DNA of 64,000 bases from Vibrio spartinae (lineage in GTDB: Bacteria; Pseudomonadota; Gammaproteobacteria; Enterobacterales; Vibrionaceae). Below the pieces are notes generated by a model, which was given only the letters and a program-made list of their open reading frames with translations, was not told the origin of the DNA and made no database searches. The stretch's first letter is position 1. Each line of letters begins with the position of its first letter. Shown piece after piece: positions 55,846 to 64,000 of the stretch. The stretch covers positions 2,967,001-3,031,000 of the forward strand of contig NZ_AP024907.1 of assembly GCF_024347135.1 (NCBI RefSeq). The letters are read 5' to 3'. A program made the position numbers and the translations under genes.

Positions 55846-57930
55846 TCACTCTGCCATTTTTTCTCTTAACCCACTCACGCGCTGAGTTTTCACCCTGACC
55901 GCAGCCTGCAAGATTTTGGGGGAAGTGAAGAGTGCCAACTGCTTTCTCGCCCGAGTAATGCCGGTATAAACCAACTCCCGCGTCAAAAGCGGGGTATGAT
56001 CCGGTGGGAGCAGCAACAACGTAAAATCAAATTCGCTCCCCTGCGACTTATGGATTGTCATCGCATAAGCGGTTTCATGTTGCGGGATCCGGCTCGGCAG
56101 AAAACCCCGGACATGACCGTCAAATTGTTCAAAATAGACCTTCAGCCGCTCGTCCTGAGGATCGCGCATACAGATCCCGATATCCCCATTATATAACTCA
56201 AGATGGTGATCATTCCGGGTGATCATCACCGGACGACCTTCATACCACGGCTCATCATTTTTACGAATCAGTTGATGGCGGCTTAAGGCTCGTTCAACTC
56301 TCTGATTAACACCGGTGACACCAAAGTCACCGTCTCTAATCGCGCACAACAATCGACAGCGATGAAATAACCGCAGCACATATCCCGCTTTTTTCTCCGG
56401 AGTGGTGCCCTCAGCAATTGCGGATTGATCCGTAATTGCGTGCAAGTAATGCGCATACTCCGCCACCAGTGTCTGTAACATTTGATGATAACTTTCACTA
56501 TCCAACCCATGAATTTGCACATCGGTGTAGCTTTGTTGCATCACCTGAAATAGCTGGGAGACATCACCTGAATTCACCGCTTTGGCCAGTTGTCCGATCC
56601 CGGAGCGAGCATGAAAACGGTAACTTTTTTGTAATAGACACAAACTGTCCGCCAGTGCCGGCACCTCTTGATGAGGCAGTTGTGGCGCAAATTGGTATCC
56701 CGTTAACCGAGCCAGCTGAGTGATTTGACGCCGGCTATATCCCTGAGTCTGAAAGGCGCAGAGATCGCCTAACACCGCGCCGGCTTCGACAGAGGCTAAC
56801 TGATCTTTATCTCCCAGTAACACCAAGCGGGCATGATCAGGTAAAGCCATCAACAATTTATACATCATCGGTAAATCGATCATTGACGCCTCATCAACCA
56901 CCAGCAGATCAACATGCAGCGGATTGCGCTGATGATGGCGAAACTCGGCACGATTCGGAATTGCACCTAATAACCGGTGCAACGTACTTGCCTGAGTCGG
57001 TATCAATGCTTTCATCTCTGCGGGAATGGTCAATCGTTCAACCGCCTGACCGATAGATTCGGTCAATCGTGCGGCGGCCTTTCCGGTCGGGGCAACCAGT
57101 TTGATCACCAGCTGCTGCTGAACTGAATGATTTTGACTCACCAGTGCCGCCAGCAACCGTGCGACGGTGGTGGTTTTCCCCGTGCCCGGCCCACCGGAAA
57201 TCACCGCAAAACGACGACTTAACGCAATCGCGGCTGCGACCTTCTGCCAATTCAGACACACCGATTCCGGTATCAGCGTCTTCAGCCCCAAAAGTGCCGA
57301 ACAACTGGAGGCTTGCTGTAATAATTCATCAATCGACGCCCAGTCCAACGCAGATTCTTGGACAACATCGAGATATTCACAAACCAGACGCTGCCGTTCT
57401 CCTACAGATGACGCCTGTTGTAACGCCTCAAATAACGCGTCATAGGGACGAGGAAATAATTGATTCAACGTGTTGGCTAAAGATTCAGTTTGTGTCGTAT
57501 CATTCAGGACCGGTGATGACAACTTCTGCAAGCGCAACGCCAACTGATGCTCATAAAACCAATAACGCTGGAGATAAAGCCGTTTTCCATCAAAAATCAG
57601 CGGCAAGTAACTGCCCGGCTCACCTATCAATGGACAACGCGCAATCACCGCTAACCAATCGAGTGATTCAACACCCTCTCTGATCGCGTGCAACTCAGCA
57701 ACCGCATGACCGAATAATAATTGCGCCAGCGTCACTCGTCCTTGATCGTCCACCAACGGTACACAGATGTGTCCTCGGCCCAGTTCATAACTGACCAGCG
57801 CGGCTAACCAAGCCACCGCAGCCTGATCCTGTGAGCACTGGTGAGCAATAAAACGGGCAAATTGTTGATCCAACGGACGAATCACACGTTTTTCAGCTAA
57901 CGATGCCAGAGCCTGATCCAGTTGTATCAT
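55846..57930 (-). CDS. recD: Exodeoxyribonuclease V subunit alpha (RecD helicase)
   Basis: Fast 5'-3' helicase of RecBCD. The 694-aa product has Walker A GGPGTGKT at residues 246-253, Walker B VVDEASMIDLPMM and the motif-VI region AMTIHKSQGSEFDFTLLL. It is longer than E. coli RecD (608 aa), mainly in the region between the Walker motifs and the C-terminus, as seen in vibrios. Its ATG overlaps the recB stop by 4 bp (ATGA), so expression is coupled. No terminator is evident downstream. Confidence 0.97.
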   Translation of the reverse strand: MIQLDQALASLAEKRVIRPLDQQFARFIAHQCSQDQAAVAWLAALVSYELGRGHICVPLVDDQGRVTLAQLLFGHAVAELHAIREGVESLDWLAVIARCPLIGEPGSYLPLIFDGKRLYLQRYWFYEHQLALRLQKLSSPVLNDTTQTESLANTLNQLFPRPYDALFEALQQASSVGERQRLVCEYLDVVQESALDWASIDELLQQASSCSALLGLKTLIPESVCLNWQKVAAAIALSRRFAVISGGPGTGKTTTVARLLAALVSQNHSVQQQLVIKLVAPTGKAAARLTESIGQAVERLTIPAEMKALIPTQASTLHRLLGAIPNRAEFRHHQRNPLHVDLLVVDEASMIDLPMMYKLLMALPDHARLVLLGDKDQLASVEAGAVLGDLCAFQTQGYSRRQITQLARLTGYQFAPQLPHQEVPALADSLCLLQKSYRFHARSGIGQLAKAVNSGDVSQLFQVMQQSYTDVQIHGLDSESYHQMLQTLVAEYAHYLHAITDQSAIAEGTTPEKKAGYVLRLFHRCRLLCAIRDGDFGVTGVNQRVERALSRHQLIRKNDEPWYEGRPVMITRNDHHLELYNGDIGICMRDPQDERLKVYFEQFDGHVRGFLPSRIPQHETAYAMTIHKSQGSEFDFTLLLLPPDHTPLLTRELVYTGITRARKQLALFTSPKILQAAVRVKTQRVSGLREKMAE

Positions 57931-60900
57931 AAGTCGAGCTCCATCTGCCCTTCCTGCGTGGCTCGCATATGGTCATCTTCCCCGGCAAAAAAACGGTCTA
58001 ATGCGGTAATCAGTTCACACTTGGGACGATGGGCAAATACCCCCGACGAGGTCTGCCCATCCATGCCCCGCAAAAACAGATAATACACACCACCAAAATG
58101 TTGTTCATAGGTATAGTCAACCAAACGACTTGCCAAAAATCGGTGCAGTGCCAACGTATAAATTTGATACTGAAAATCATACCGATGTTCAACCATCGCA
58201 GCGTCGAGACGAGCGGGGCGATAATCTTCAGGTTGATTTCCTAAATGATTTGATTTCCAATCCAGCACGTAATATCGCCCCTGATATTCAAATACAAGAT
58301 CGATAAATCCCTTCAGCATCCCTTCGACCTGAGCAAAATTCAGCTCCCCGGCCTGAGCGGACAACGCATCATGTCGTTTCAAAATCCGGTTCAACAGGGG
58401 TGAACGTAATTTATCAATCGGCAACAGAAACTCCATTTCAACCAACCGCTGTTGCGCTGGAACCTGTCCCAAACGCAATTTTTTACCATCTAAGGGCGTC
58501 TGTAATACATGCGTAAGCATTTGCTGTAATACAGGCAGCCAAGACTCATCAAGCGCAGCCGACGCCATCAACGTTTGGATCACCCCGGTATTTGCCGGAC
58601 TATCCGGAGCCTCGGTAAATTCAATCTGCTCAAACAAACTGTGCAGAAACGTCCCTGCGGTTGCCCCTTTCGGAAATGTAAAAATCGTCTGTTCTTCCGG
58701 GTCGAACAGAGATTCGTCCGCTTCTCCGGCCGAATCGAGATCGAATCCCGGTTCTTCCTGCGTCGCATCGAGAAAAGCATGATGGCCGGATTGCTTGACC
58801 AGATTGGAATAACTGGTCATGCGCCACGCCCGCTCAATCGGATGTTGTTTCTGTTGTGCCGTCAATGTTTGTTGCGGTGCGTCAACGCGTGGCAAAGGCG
58901 ACTCGGGAAGTGACGGTGGTACATCAATAACCGTGTGTCCTTCACTATCACACTGCGATGCAATGCCCTGCTGCAACAATCCGGCATCACCGGGTTCGCC
59001 CTGTTGCAACAAATAACCGATTGCAGATAAATGAGCGCTGCTGGTCCCTTTCCCTGAACGCCCTTTCAACGGCGCAACCCCAACATAACACCCATATATT
59101 GAACGCGTTAAAGCCACATACAACAAACGTAAATCTTCAGCCAGACGCTCTCTTTCAGCTTTTGCGAGCGTCTCTTCTCGACGGGTGATATCCAGAACAA
59201 TTCGGTCCTGTTGCTCGTCGTAGTAACGCGCCTCTTTGGCCTCACGGAAGCTCATCACAAACGGGAGAAACACCAGATCATATTCGAGCCCTTTTGACTT
59301 ATGAATGGTGACGATTTGCACCAGATTTTTCTCTGACTCCAACCGCTGAATCGACGTTTCCGGATGTCCCCCCTGCGTCACATCAATCATCGACTGAGTC
59401 AGCCAGCGCAACAGAGCATGATCACTTTCGATTTCGGCCCCCGCTTGCTGTAACAGTTCTCCGATGTGCAAATAGTCCGTTAACAACCGTTCTCCGACTT
59501 TGAGTGCCAGCCAACGCTCAGCAAGATGGCGCTGATAGAGCACCGCCCGTAGCATCGGCAGAATACCGCGCTCTGACCAAATGGTCCGATACTGGCGAAA
59601 CTCCTGAACCACGCGCTCCCATAAAGATTCATTACTATTTAATGCATCCAAATCCTGAATCGCCAGTCCGAACAAGGGAGACGCCAGTGCAGCCCGGAGT
59701 GGGCGCTCCTGCTCCGGGGTCAACACCGCCTGTAACAACCGCTGAATATCCACTGCGATGTCACTGGCAAAAACACTCTCCCGATTCGACAAATAGACAC
59801 TGGCAATGTCCTGACGCGCCAGCGCTTCTTTGATAAGCCGTCCTTCACGCCCCGTCCGAACCAACACCGCAATGTTACCGGCCTGAATCGTTTTCTGCCC
59901 ATTCTTAGAACAGAGGCTCCCTTCCCCAGCATGCGCCGCCTGTAGAATCGTTTGGATTTGAGCTGCGGTAGCATTCGCCATGACTTGTTCGTATTCACCT
60001 TTGGTCATGACGGAATCCGGTGCAATATCATCCGGCCACCAGTAAGTCATGGCGGGTTGCACTTGCTGATGCAGTTGCCATTGGCGTTGCTGCGCTTCGG
60101 GTGGGGCGGCAACCTGAATGAACGGAATATCTGAATCATGGAGAAAAGGACTATCGGACGATGCAAACAATCGGTTTACAGCATCGATCATCGACTGTCC
60201 GGACCGCCAGTTCGTTGCCAGAGTAAAATGGGAACTCACCTGACGACGCGCTTTGATATAGGTGAAAATATCCGCCCCGCGGAACGCATAAATCGCCTGC
60301 TTCGGATCACCAATCATTAACAAGCCACATGCTGGATGCGGGGCGTAAATGTGGCTAAAAATATGGTATTGCAGCGGATCGGTATCCTGAAACTCATCAA
60401 TCATCGCGATTGGATATAAAGTGCGAATCCGCTGCGCTAACTGACCGGTACTATCAAGATCCAAGGCGGATGAAAGCTGAGACAGCAAATCATCAAACGA
60501 TAACCACTGCTGTTCCGATTTTGCTTTCGCCAACAAATGACGACAAGTGTCAATCGCATGCGCTTTCAAAGGCGCTTCAATTGACACCGGTGTCGCAAGA
60601 AATCGTTCAATTGTCTCAAATAATGGATGCTCCGGTGGTGTACCGGTTGGTGTTTTCTCATACAACACTTGTTGCGAAAAACGAGACAACTGTTCGGGAA
60701 CCCAGTAACTATGCGTCTCTGCTTCAGCCCATTGGGACACTTGCTCAATCCACTGTGGCCGGAATTTTTTGGTGTAAACACGTTTATTGACATCCGATTC
60801 AGCAATACACGCATCAATATCAGACTGATACTGTCGCCATTGCGCCTTCATCTCAACGATACGTTGCAAGTTATCTTGATGGAGTTGTTCAAGGCTGGCC

Positions 60901-61556
60901 TCCATCGCGCTGACGGACAGGGATAGTGCATGACCACTGAGATAAGGGCCGATTTGTGCCAGTAAACCGTTTGGTGTCGGCCATAAGTTACGGACTTCAG
61001 CTGCCAGCGCAACCGACAGCGGATAAAACTGTCGTCGCCAATAATCCGCCACTACCTGCGCTTTGAGACGGCTTTCATCCGTAATAAAATCGTGATGAAA
61101 GCTGCTCCCCGACTCAAACGCATTCTGAACGAGCATCCGCTGACAGAATCCGTGAATCGTATAAACCGCCATCGTATCCATCTCTCGCTCTGCCTGAAGC
61201 AAAACACTGGCAGCCTCAGCATGGTCAGGAATGTCATCGAGAAATGATTGCAGCAGCGGATCATCACTATGATGTCGGGCAAATGCCAGCCGGGCTTCAT
61301 GAATCCGGGCACGAATCCGTCCTTTCAACTCTGCGGTAGCCGCCTCAGTAAATGTCACCACTAAAATCTGATCCACCCGCAGCGGTGTCGCATGGCGCAC
61401 CTGTGCATCGCCATGTCCTAACAACAGACGCAAGTAGAGACCGGCAATCGTAAATGTTTTTCCAGTGCCAGCGGACGCTTCAATCAAGCGCATCCCATGC
61501 AGCGGAAATCGCATCGGTTCTAGCGGGATCATCGCATCAGATGCTGTGTGACTCAT
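57927..61556 (-). CDS. recB: Exodeoxyribonuclease V subunit beta (RecB helicase-nuclease)
   Basis: 3'-5' helicase and nuclease of RecBCD that resects double-strand breaks and loads RecA after Chi. The 1209-aa product has the Walker A ASAGTGKT at residues 27-34, the helicase motifs PIAMIDEFQDTDPLQY and IVTIHKSKGLEYDLVFLPF, and the C-terminal nuclease domain with GFIDLVFEYQGRYYVLDWKSN containing the Asp-Asp-Lys metal site. GGAGAA precedes the ATG. It is coupled to recD and follows recC after a 358-bp gap. Confidence 0.97.
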   Translation of the reverse strand: MSHTASDAMIPLEPMRFPLHGMRLIEASAGTGKTFTIAGLYLRLLLGHGDAQVRHATPLRVDQILVVTFTEAATAELKGRIRARIHEARLAFARHHSDDPLLQSFLDDIPDHAEAASVLLQAEREMDTMAVYTIHGFCQRMLVQNAFESGSSFHHDFITDESRLKAQVVADYWRRQFYPLSVALAAEVRNLWPTPNGLLAQIGPYLSGHALSLSVSAMEASLEQLHQDNLQRIVEMKAQWRQYQSDIDACIAESDVNKRVYTKKFRPQWIEQVSQWAEAETHSYWVPEQLSRFSQQVLYEKTPTGTPPEHPLFETIERFLATPVSIEAPLKAHAIDTCRHLLAKAKSEQQWLSFDDLLSQLSSALDLDSTGQLAQRIRTLYPIAMIDEFQDTDPLQYHIFSHIYAPHPACGLLMIGDPKQAIYAFRGADIFTYIKARRQVSSHFTLATNWRSGQSMIDAVNRLFASSDSPFLHDSDIPFIQVAAPPEAQQRQWQLHQQVQPAMTYWWPDDIAPDSVMTKGEYEQVMANATAAQIQTILQAAHAGEGSLCSKNGQKTIQAGNIAVLVRTGREGRLIKEALARQDIASVYLSNRESVFASDIAVDIQRLLQAVLTPEQERPLRAALASPLFGLAIQDLDALNSNESLWERVVQEFRQYRTIWSERGILPMLRAVLYQRHLAERWLALKVGERLLTDYLHIGELLQQAGAEIESDHALLRWLTQSMIDVTQGGHPETSIQRLESEKNLVQIVTIHKSKGLEYDLVFLPFVMSFREAKEARYYDEQQDRIVLDITRREETLAKAERERLAEDLRLLYVALTRSIYGCYVGVAPLKGRSGKGTSSAHLSAIGYLLQQGEPGDAGLLQQGIASQCDSEGHTVIDVPPSLPESPLPRVDAPQQTLTAQQKQHPIERAWRMTSYSNLVKQSGHHAFLDATQEEPGFDLDSAGEADESLFDPEEQTIFTFPKGATAGTFLHSLFEQIEFTEAPDSPANTGVIQTLMASAALDESWLPVLQQMLTHVLQTPLDGKKLRLGQVPAQQRLVEMEFLLPIDKLRSPLLNRILKRHDALSAQAGELNFAQVEGMLKGFIDLVFEYQGRYYVLDWKSNHLGNQPEDYRPARLDAAMVEHRYDFQYQIYTLALHRFLASRLVDYTYEQHFGGVYYLFLRGMDGQTSSGVFAHRPKCELITALDRFFAGEDDHMRATQEGQMELDL

Positions 61557-61914
61557 ACCCGTATTTTCTCCAAGTTAACTGTTGATTCAGCATGATGGAG
61601 TGTGATCTAAGCAATATAATTGACATAAATCGATTCACGCTGGTTATGCCTGACAAGAGAGTGCGATCTGACTCACGGATAACTAACCCTTTCATCATTA
61701 GTATCTCGTTCCAAGTTGAAGACATACTCAGTTGAGTGAAATGTCCAACTCACCGAATTATGGTCCCTCTGACCTGTGGTCGTACAGCAAACACCCTACA
61801 CAAAATAACGATTTTCTGGCGGCCACCCACTTTCTTCTGTCTTCTGTTTACCATCCGAGAAACTCTTTTTACTATCCGAGCCACTCGCATACATGCGTGA
61901 TGTCCTGAGCATCA
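61557..61914. other. Intergenic gap between recC and recB
   Basis: No convincing gene. E. coli has ptrA between recC and recB; here nothing of it remains. The gap includes overlapping short dyads ACTCAGTTGAGT and a direct repeat of an ATCCGAG-containing segment (near 61853 and 61875). It probably carries a recB promoter, but none stands out. Confidence 0.35.
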
Positions 61915-64000
61915 TCATTCATCAGTATCTGCTTTTACCCAAAGCATCGGGGGCTGTAAAACCTGTGCGGCATAAGCACGCACCATCTGACTTAAAGTGT
62001 CTGACCACTGTGGCCAGATGCGGGCAATATAAGCATTTTGCCCTTCACCGCCAACCGCACTAAAGTCATTACCGATAAAGGCATCTTGCATTTTCTTTGC
62101 TGCTTTTTCTTCATCTTCATGCCATTCCCGCTGACGATTGAAATTTGCTTCAATCCCAGCCAACGCAACTTGCGGAAAATAAGCTAAAGGATGATTCATT
62201 CCCTCGACGTAGAGCCGGACGAACTCATCCAAATAAGCTTGGGCTTGTTGGGCATCGATCTCTGGATAATAGAGGTGCTGAACCCCATTCTTACGCTCAT
62301 AACCGATAAGATGTGTCGGACATGATTCACCCATAACGGCCACAGCAAGATGATCCAGCCATGCTGACAAATAATCCTGCGCACGTATGCGACCGACCCG
62401 ATAGCGCACCAGACCGGATTGAAAATAGTGAGTCACCCAGCCAAGTAATTGGATTGGCCGCTCATCCCCCAACGCTGTGGTATAGAGATTTAGTTCACAG
62501 TCGGGCTGCGGTTGCTGACATAGTCCGTCGATGACCTCTGTCAGTGCGAGCGCTTGTTCATAATGCTCGCGAAATTCAAGTTCACCGAAAGCCCCGACAG
62601 GGAGTTGTCCTTGTGCCCGCTTTGATTGAATAAAATAATCAACCTGCTGCGCTTCTGACCGTTGCGTTTCTGACCGTTGTACAGTCATGTCTGCATGACT
62701 TTCCTGCCCCGCGGCACTGCGACGCGCATCAAGCAAGACGGCCACTAATTCATCTAACAGTTGATAGCGTGCCAGACCATTGAGTGAAAACGGCTCTTCA
62801 TCTTGCAATGACACCAACTCATTTTCAAACCAGACACGCAAACGACGATTGAAAAAATACTGAGCCGGCAAACGCCAAAAGCGTTGTAATTCGACAAAGT
62901 CCAGTTCTAATGGAAATGCCACATCCGCAAAAAAATCAGGTAATTGTGCCGCCTCAGCCATTGGCTCGGGTAACGCTGTTCCCGTTGCTGCCGGGAGCCA
63001 CTCTCTGGCATAACTACCGTGAGGGCTGGTAAATGCATCCGGACTGTACGGCACCATCGGGTGAGACAAAGTCATCTGTTGGACCAGCCGATCACCGGAG
63101 GTATCACTGGCAAGCGCTTGATCGCCATCCAGACAATAATTCTGATGGCAATACGCCACCAGCTCACTCACCAGAACCGATGGCAAACTGAGACTATTAT
63201 CTTGAACTGAACGTCCGACATAACTGATATACAGCCGCTCCCGGGCGGAGAGCAATGCTTCAAGAAACAGATAGCGATCATCATCCCGGCGTGAACGATC
63301 ACCGGGGCGAGCCTGCTCTGTCATTAAATCAAACCCTTCGGCTGGCACCGTTCGAGGGTAAACCCCGTCGTTCATCCCCAGTAAGCAAAGCACCCGGAAA
63401 GGAATCGAGCGCATTGGCATCAGGGTACAGAAATTGACTTGCCCGGCTAAAAAACGCTGACTGACCCGGGCATTGGATAACTGCCCGGTAAGATAGTGAT
63501 ATAAAATGTCCGGCGCAATCGGCGCTTCATAGTGAGCGTCCTGTAATTGTTCCTGCAGGTGACTGAGTGTATCGCGGATGTGCTGAAAGCTGACTTCCTC
63601 TTCCACCGAAGCAACAAAAAAATCATCAAGCAAAGCATGGAGTAACTCACGCCATTCGGCAACCGCCAACGTCTGTCGCAACTGCTGGCGGTAATCCCGA
63701 ACCCGGCTGATAAACGCAGCCAGTTTGCCGGCCAACTCAGCGTCAAGCCCCTGAATCTCGTTATACGGGGCAACATTGTGATCATCCAGTTCCAGCATGG
63801 TTGCTGAATCAGACATAGCATAGCCCGCGAGCATTCGGTCAATCCCGAACTCCCATGTGTTTTGTCGTGTCGGCGGTAAATCGAATTCACTCGCGGTCTG
63901 CTCATTCAGCCCCCAGCGAATGCCGGACGCTTCCACCCAACCCTTCGCCTGTAAAAATTCGGCTTCATTGATATCAAACCGCGCCATCATCGTCGGGGTT
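61915..64000 (-). CDS. recC: Exodeoxyribonuclease V subunit gamma (RecC), C-terminal part
   Basis: RecC recognises Chi and splits the DNA strands in RecBCD. About 695 C-terminal codons are present; the frame is open to the right edge and the start lies outside the window (the Met at 63988-63990 is internal, not the start). Family segments are clear: RFLAGQVNFCTLMPMRSIPF, CLLGMNDGVYPRTVPAEGFDL, GDRSRRDDDRYLFLEALL and SYAREWLPAA. The last part (residues after SLNGLARYQLL) is the degenerate nuclease-like domain that contacts RecD. The gene ends TGA TGA. Confidence 0.96.
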   Translation of the reverse strand, partial: TPTMMARFDINEAEFLQAKGWVEASGIRWGLNEQTASEFDLPPTRQNTWEFGIDRMLAGYAMSDSATMLELDDHNVAPYNEIQGLDAELAGKLAAFISRVRDYRQQLRQTLAVAEWRELLHALLDDFFVASVEEEVSFQHIRDTLSHLQEQLQDAHYEAPIAPDILYHYLTGQLSNARVSQRFLAGQVNFCTLMPMRSIPFRVLCLLGMNDGVYPRTVPAEGFDLMTEQARPGDRSRRDDDRYLFLEALLSARERLYISYVGRSVQDNSLSLPSVLVSELVAYCHQNYCLDGDQALASDTSGDRLVQQMTLSHPMVPYSPDAFTSPHGSYAREWLPAATGTALPEPMAEAAQLPDFFADVAFPLELDFVELQRFWRLPAQYFFNRRLRVWFENELVSLQDEEPFSLNGLARYQLLDELVAVLLDARRSAAGQESHADMTVQRSETQRSEAQQVDYFIQSKRAQGQLPVGAFGELEFREHYEQALALTEVIDGLCQQPQPDCELNLYTTALGDERPIQLLGWVTHYFQSGLVRYRVGRIRAQDYLSAWLDHLAVAVMGESCPTHLIGYERKNGVQHLYYPEIDAQQAQAYLDEFVRLYVEGMNHPLAYFPQVALAGIEANFNRQREWHEDEEKAAKKMQDAFIGNDFSAVGGEGQNAYIARIWPQWSDTLSQMVRAYAAQVLQPPMLWVKADTDE

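Noticed and set aside
57144-57683. 179-codon open frame antisense to recD
   Set aside because: Shadow of recD coding sequence; Pro/Thr/Ser-rich product without domain features or ribosome binding site.
63447-63905. 152-codon open frame in another frame of recC
   Set aside because: Overlaps conserved RecC sequence on the same strand in a different frame; low-complexity product.
1-64000. CRISPR arrays, tRNA/rRNA genes, insertion sequences, prophage or integron elements
   Set aside because: No spaced direct repeats, transposase or integrase frames, or tRNA-like cloverleafs were seen; the gene order is that of a conserved core chromosome.

Overview
This 64 kb window is core chromosome of a gamma-proteobacterium, almost certainly a Vibrio or a close relative in Vibrionaceae. 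The evidence is the moderate GC content, the complete Na+-pumping NADH:quinone reductase operon (nqrABCDEF) with its maturation factor NqrM downstream and BolA upstream, and blocks in the usual Vibrio order: rpsB-tsf-pyrH-frr-uppS-cdsA-dxr-rseP-bamA, the rib/nusB/thiL/pgpA cluster, proBA-crl-frsA-gpt-pepD, and csd-tcdA-mltA-argA-recDBC. The species cannot be fixed by eye. No rRNA, tRNA, insertion sequence, prophage, integron or CRISPR array was seen. Two genes are cut by the window edges: bamA on the left and recC on the right.

Layout. 1-8.4 kb (minus strand): translation, nucleotide, isoprenoid, phospholipid and outer-membrane biogenesis genes, starting from the rpsB promoter and its S2-type leader. 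8.7-12.9 kb (plus): map, glnD and a DUF3461 gene. 13-19.1 kb (minus): nrdR-ribD-ribE-ribBX-ribH-nusB-thiL-pgpA, with terminators at some joints. 19.2-25.4 kb (minus): proBA, crl, frsA, and a purine permease-gpt unit behind a good PurR box. 25.4-26.2 kb: an 815-bp gap that appears to encode a small RNA of about 230 nt on the minus strand. 26.2-29.3 kb (plus): pepD, then rimB-rimK (ribosomal S6 glutamylation). 29.4-35.7 kb: an NSS transporter, SOS-regulated dinB, a divergent EamA exporter/LysR pair, and a secreted LasA-like M23 peptidase. 35.9-37.0 kb: a SplB/PA0069-like radical SAM gene with a near-consensus LexA box directly in front of it. 37.3-44.4 kb (minus): nqrM, nqrFEDCBA, bolA. 44.6-51.3 kb (plus): rlmG, yajG, a periplasmic cyclophilin, ampG, panE, yajL, csdA. 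51.3-53.8 kb (minus): csdE, tcdA, mltA. 54-55.3 kb (plus): argA behind an ARG box. 55.8-64 kb (minus): recD, recB and part of recC.

How the genes work together. DNA damage and repair recurs: dinB and the radical SAM gene both carry LexA boxes, and recBCD closes the window. Flavin supply (rib genes) lies on the same chromosome segment as a flavin-rich enzyme (Na+-NQR, with covalent FMN in NqrB and NqrC). Purine salvage (NCS2 permease plus Gpt) and arginine synthesis (ArgA) show recognisable operators for PurR and ArgR. I found no clearly new multi-gene system. The best leads are the SOS-controlled photoproduct-lyase-like radical SAM gene, the unassigned small RNA between the purine permease and pepD, a structured element ahead of rimBK, and two unassigned small ORFs.
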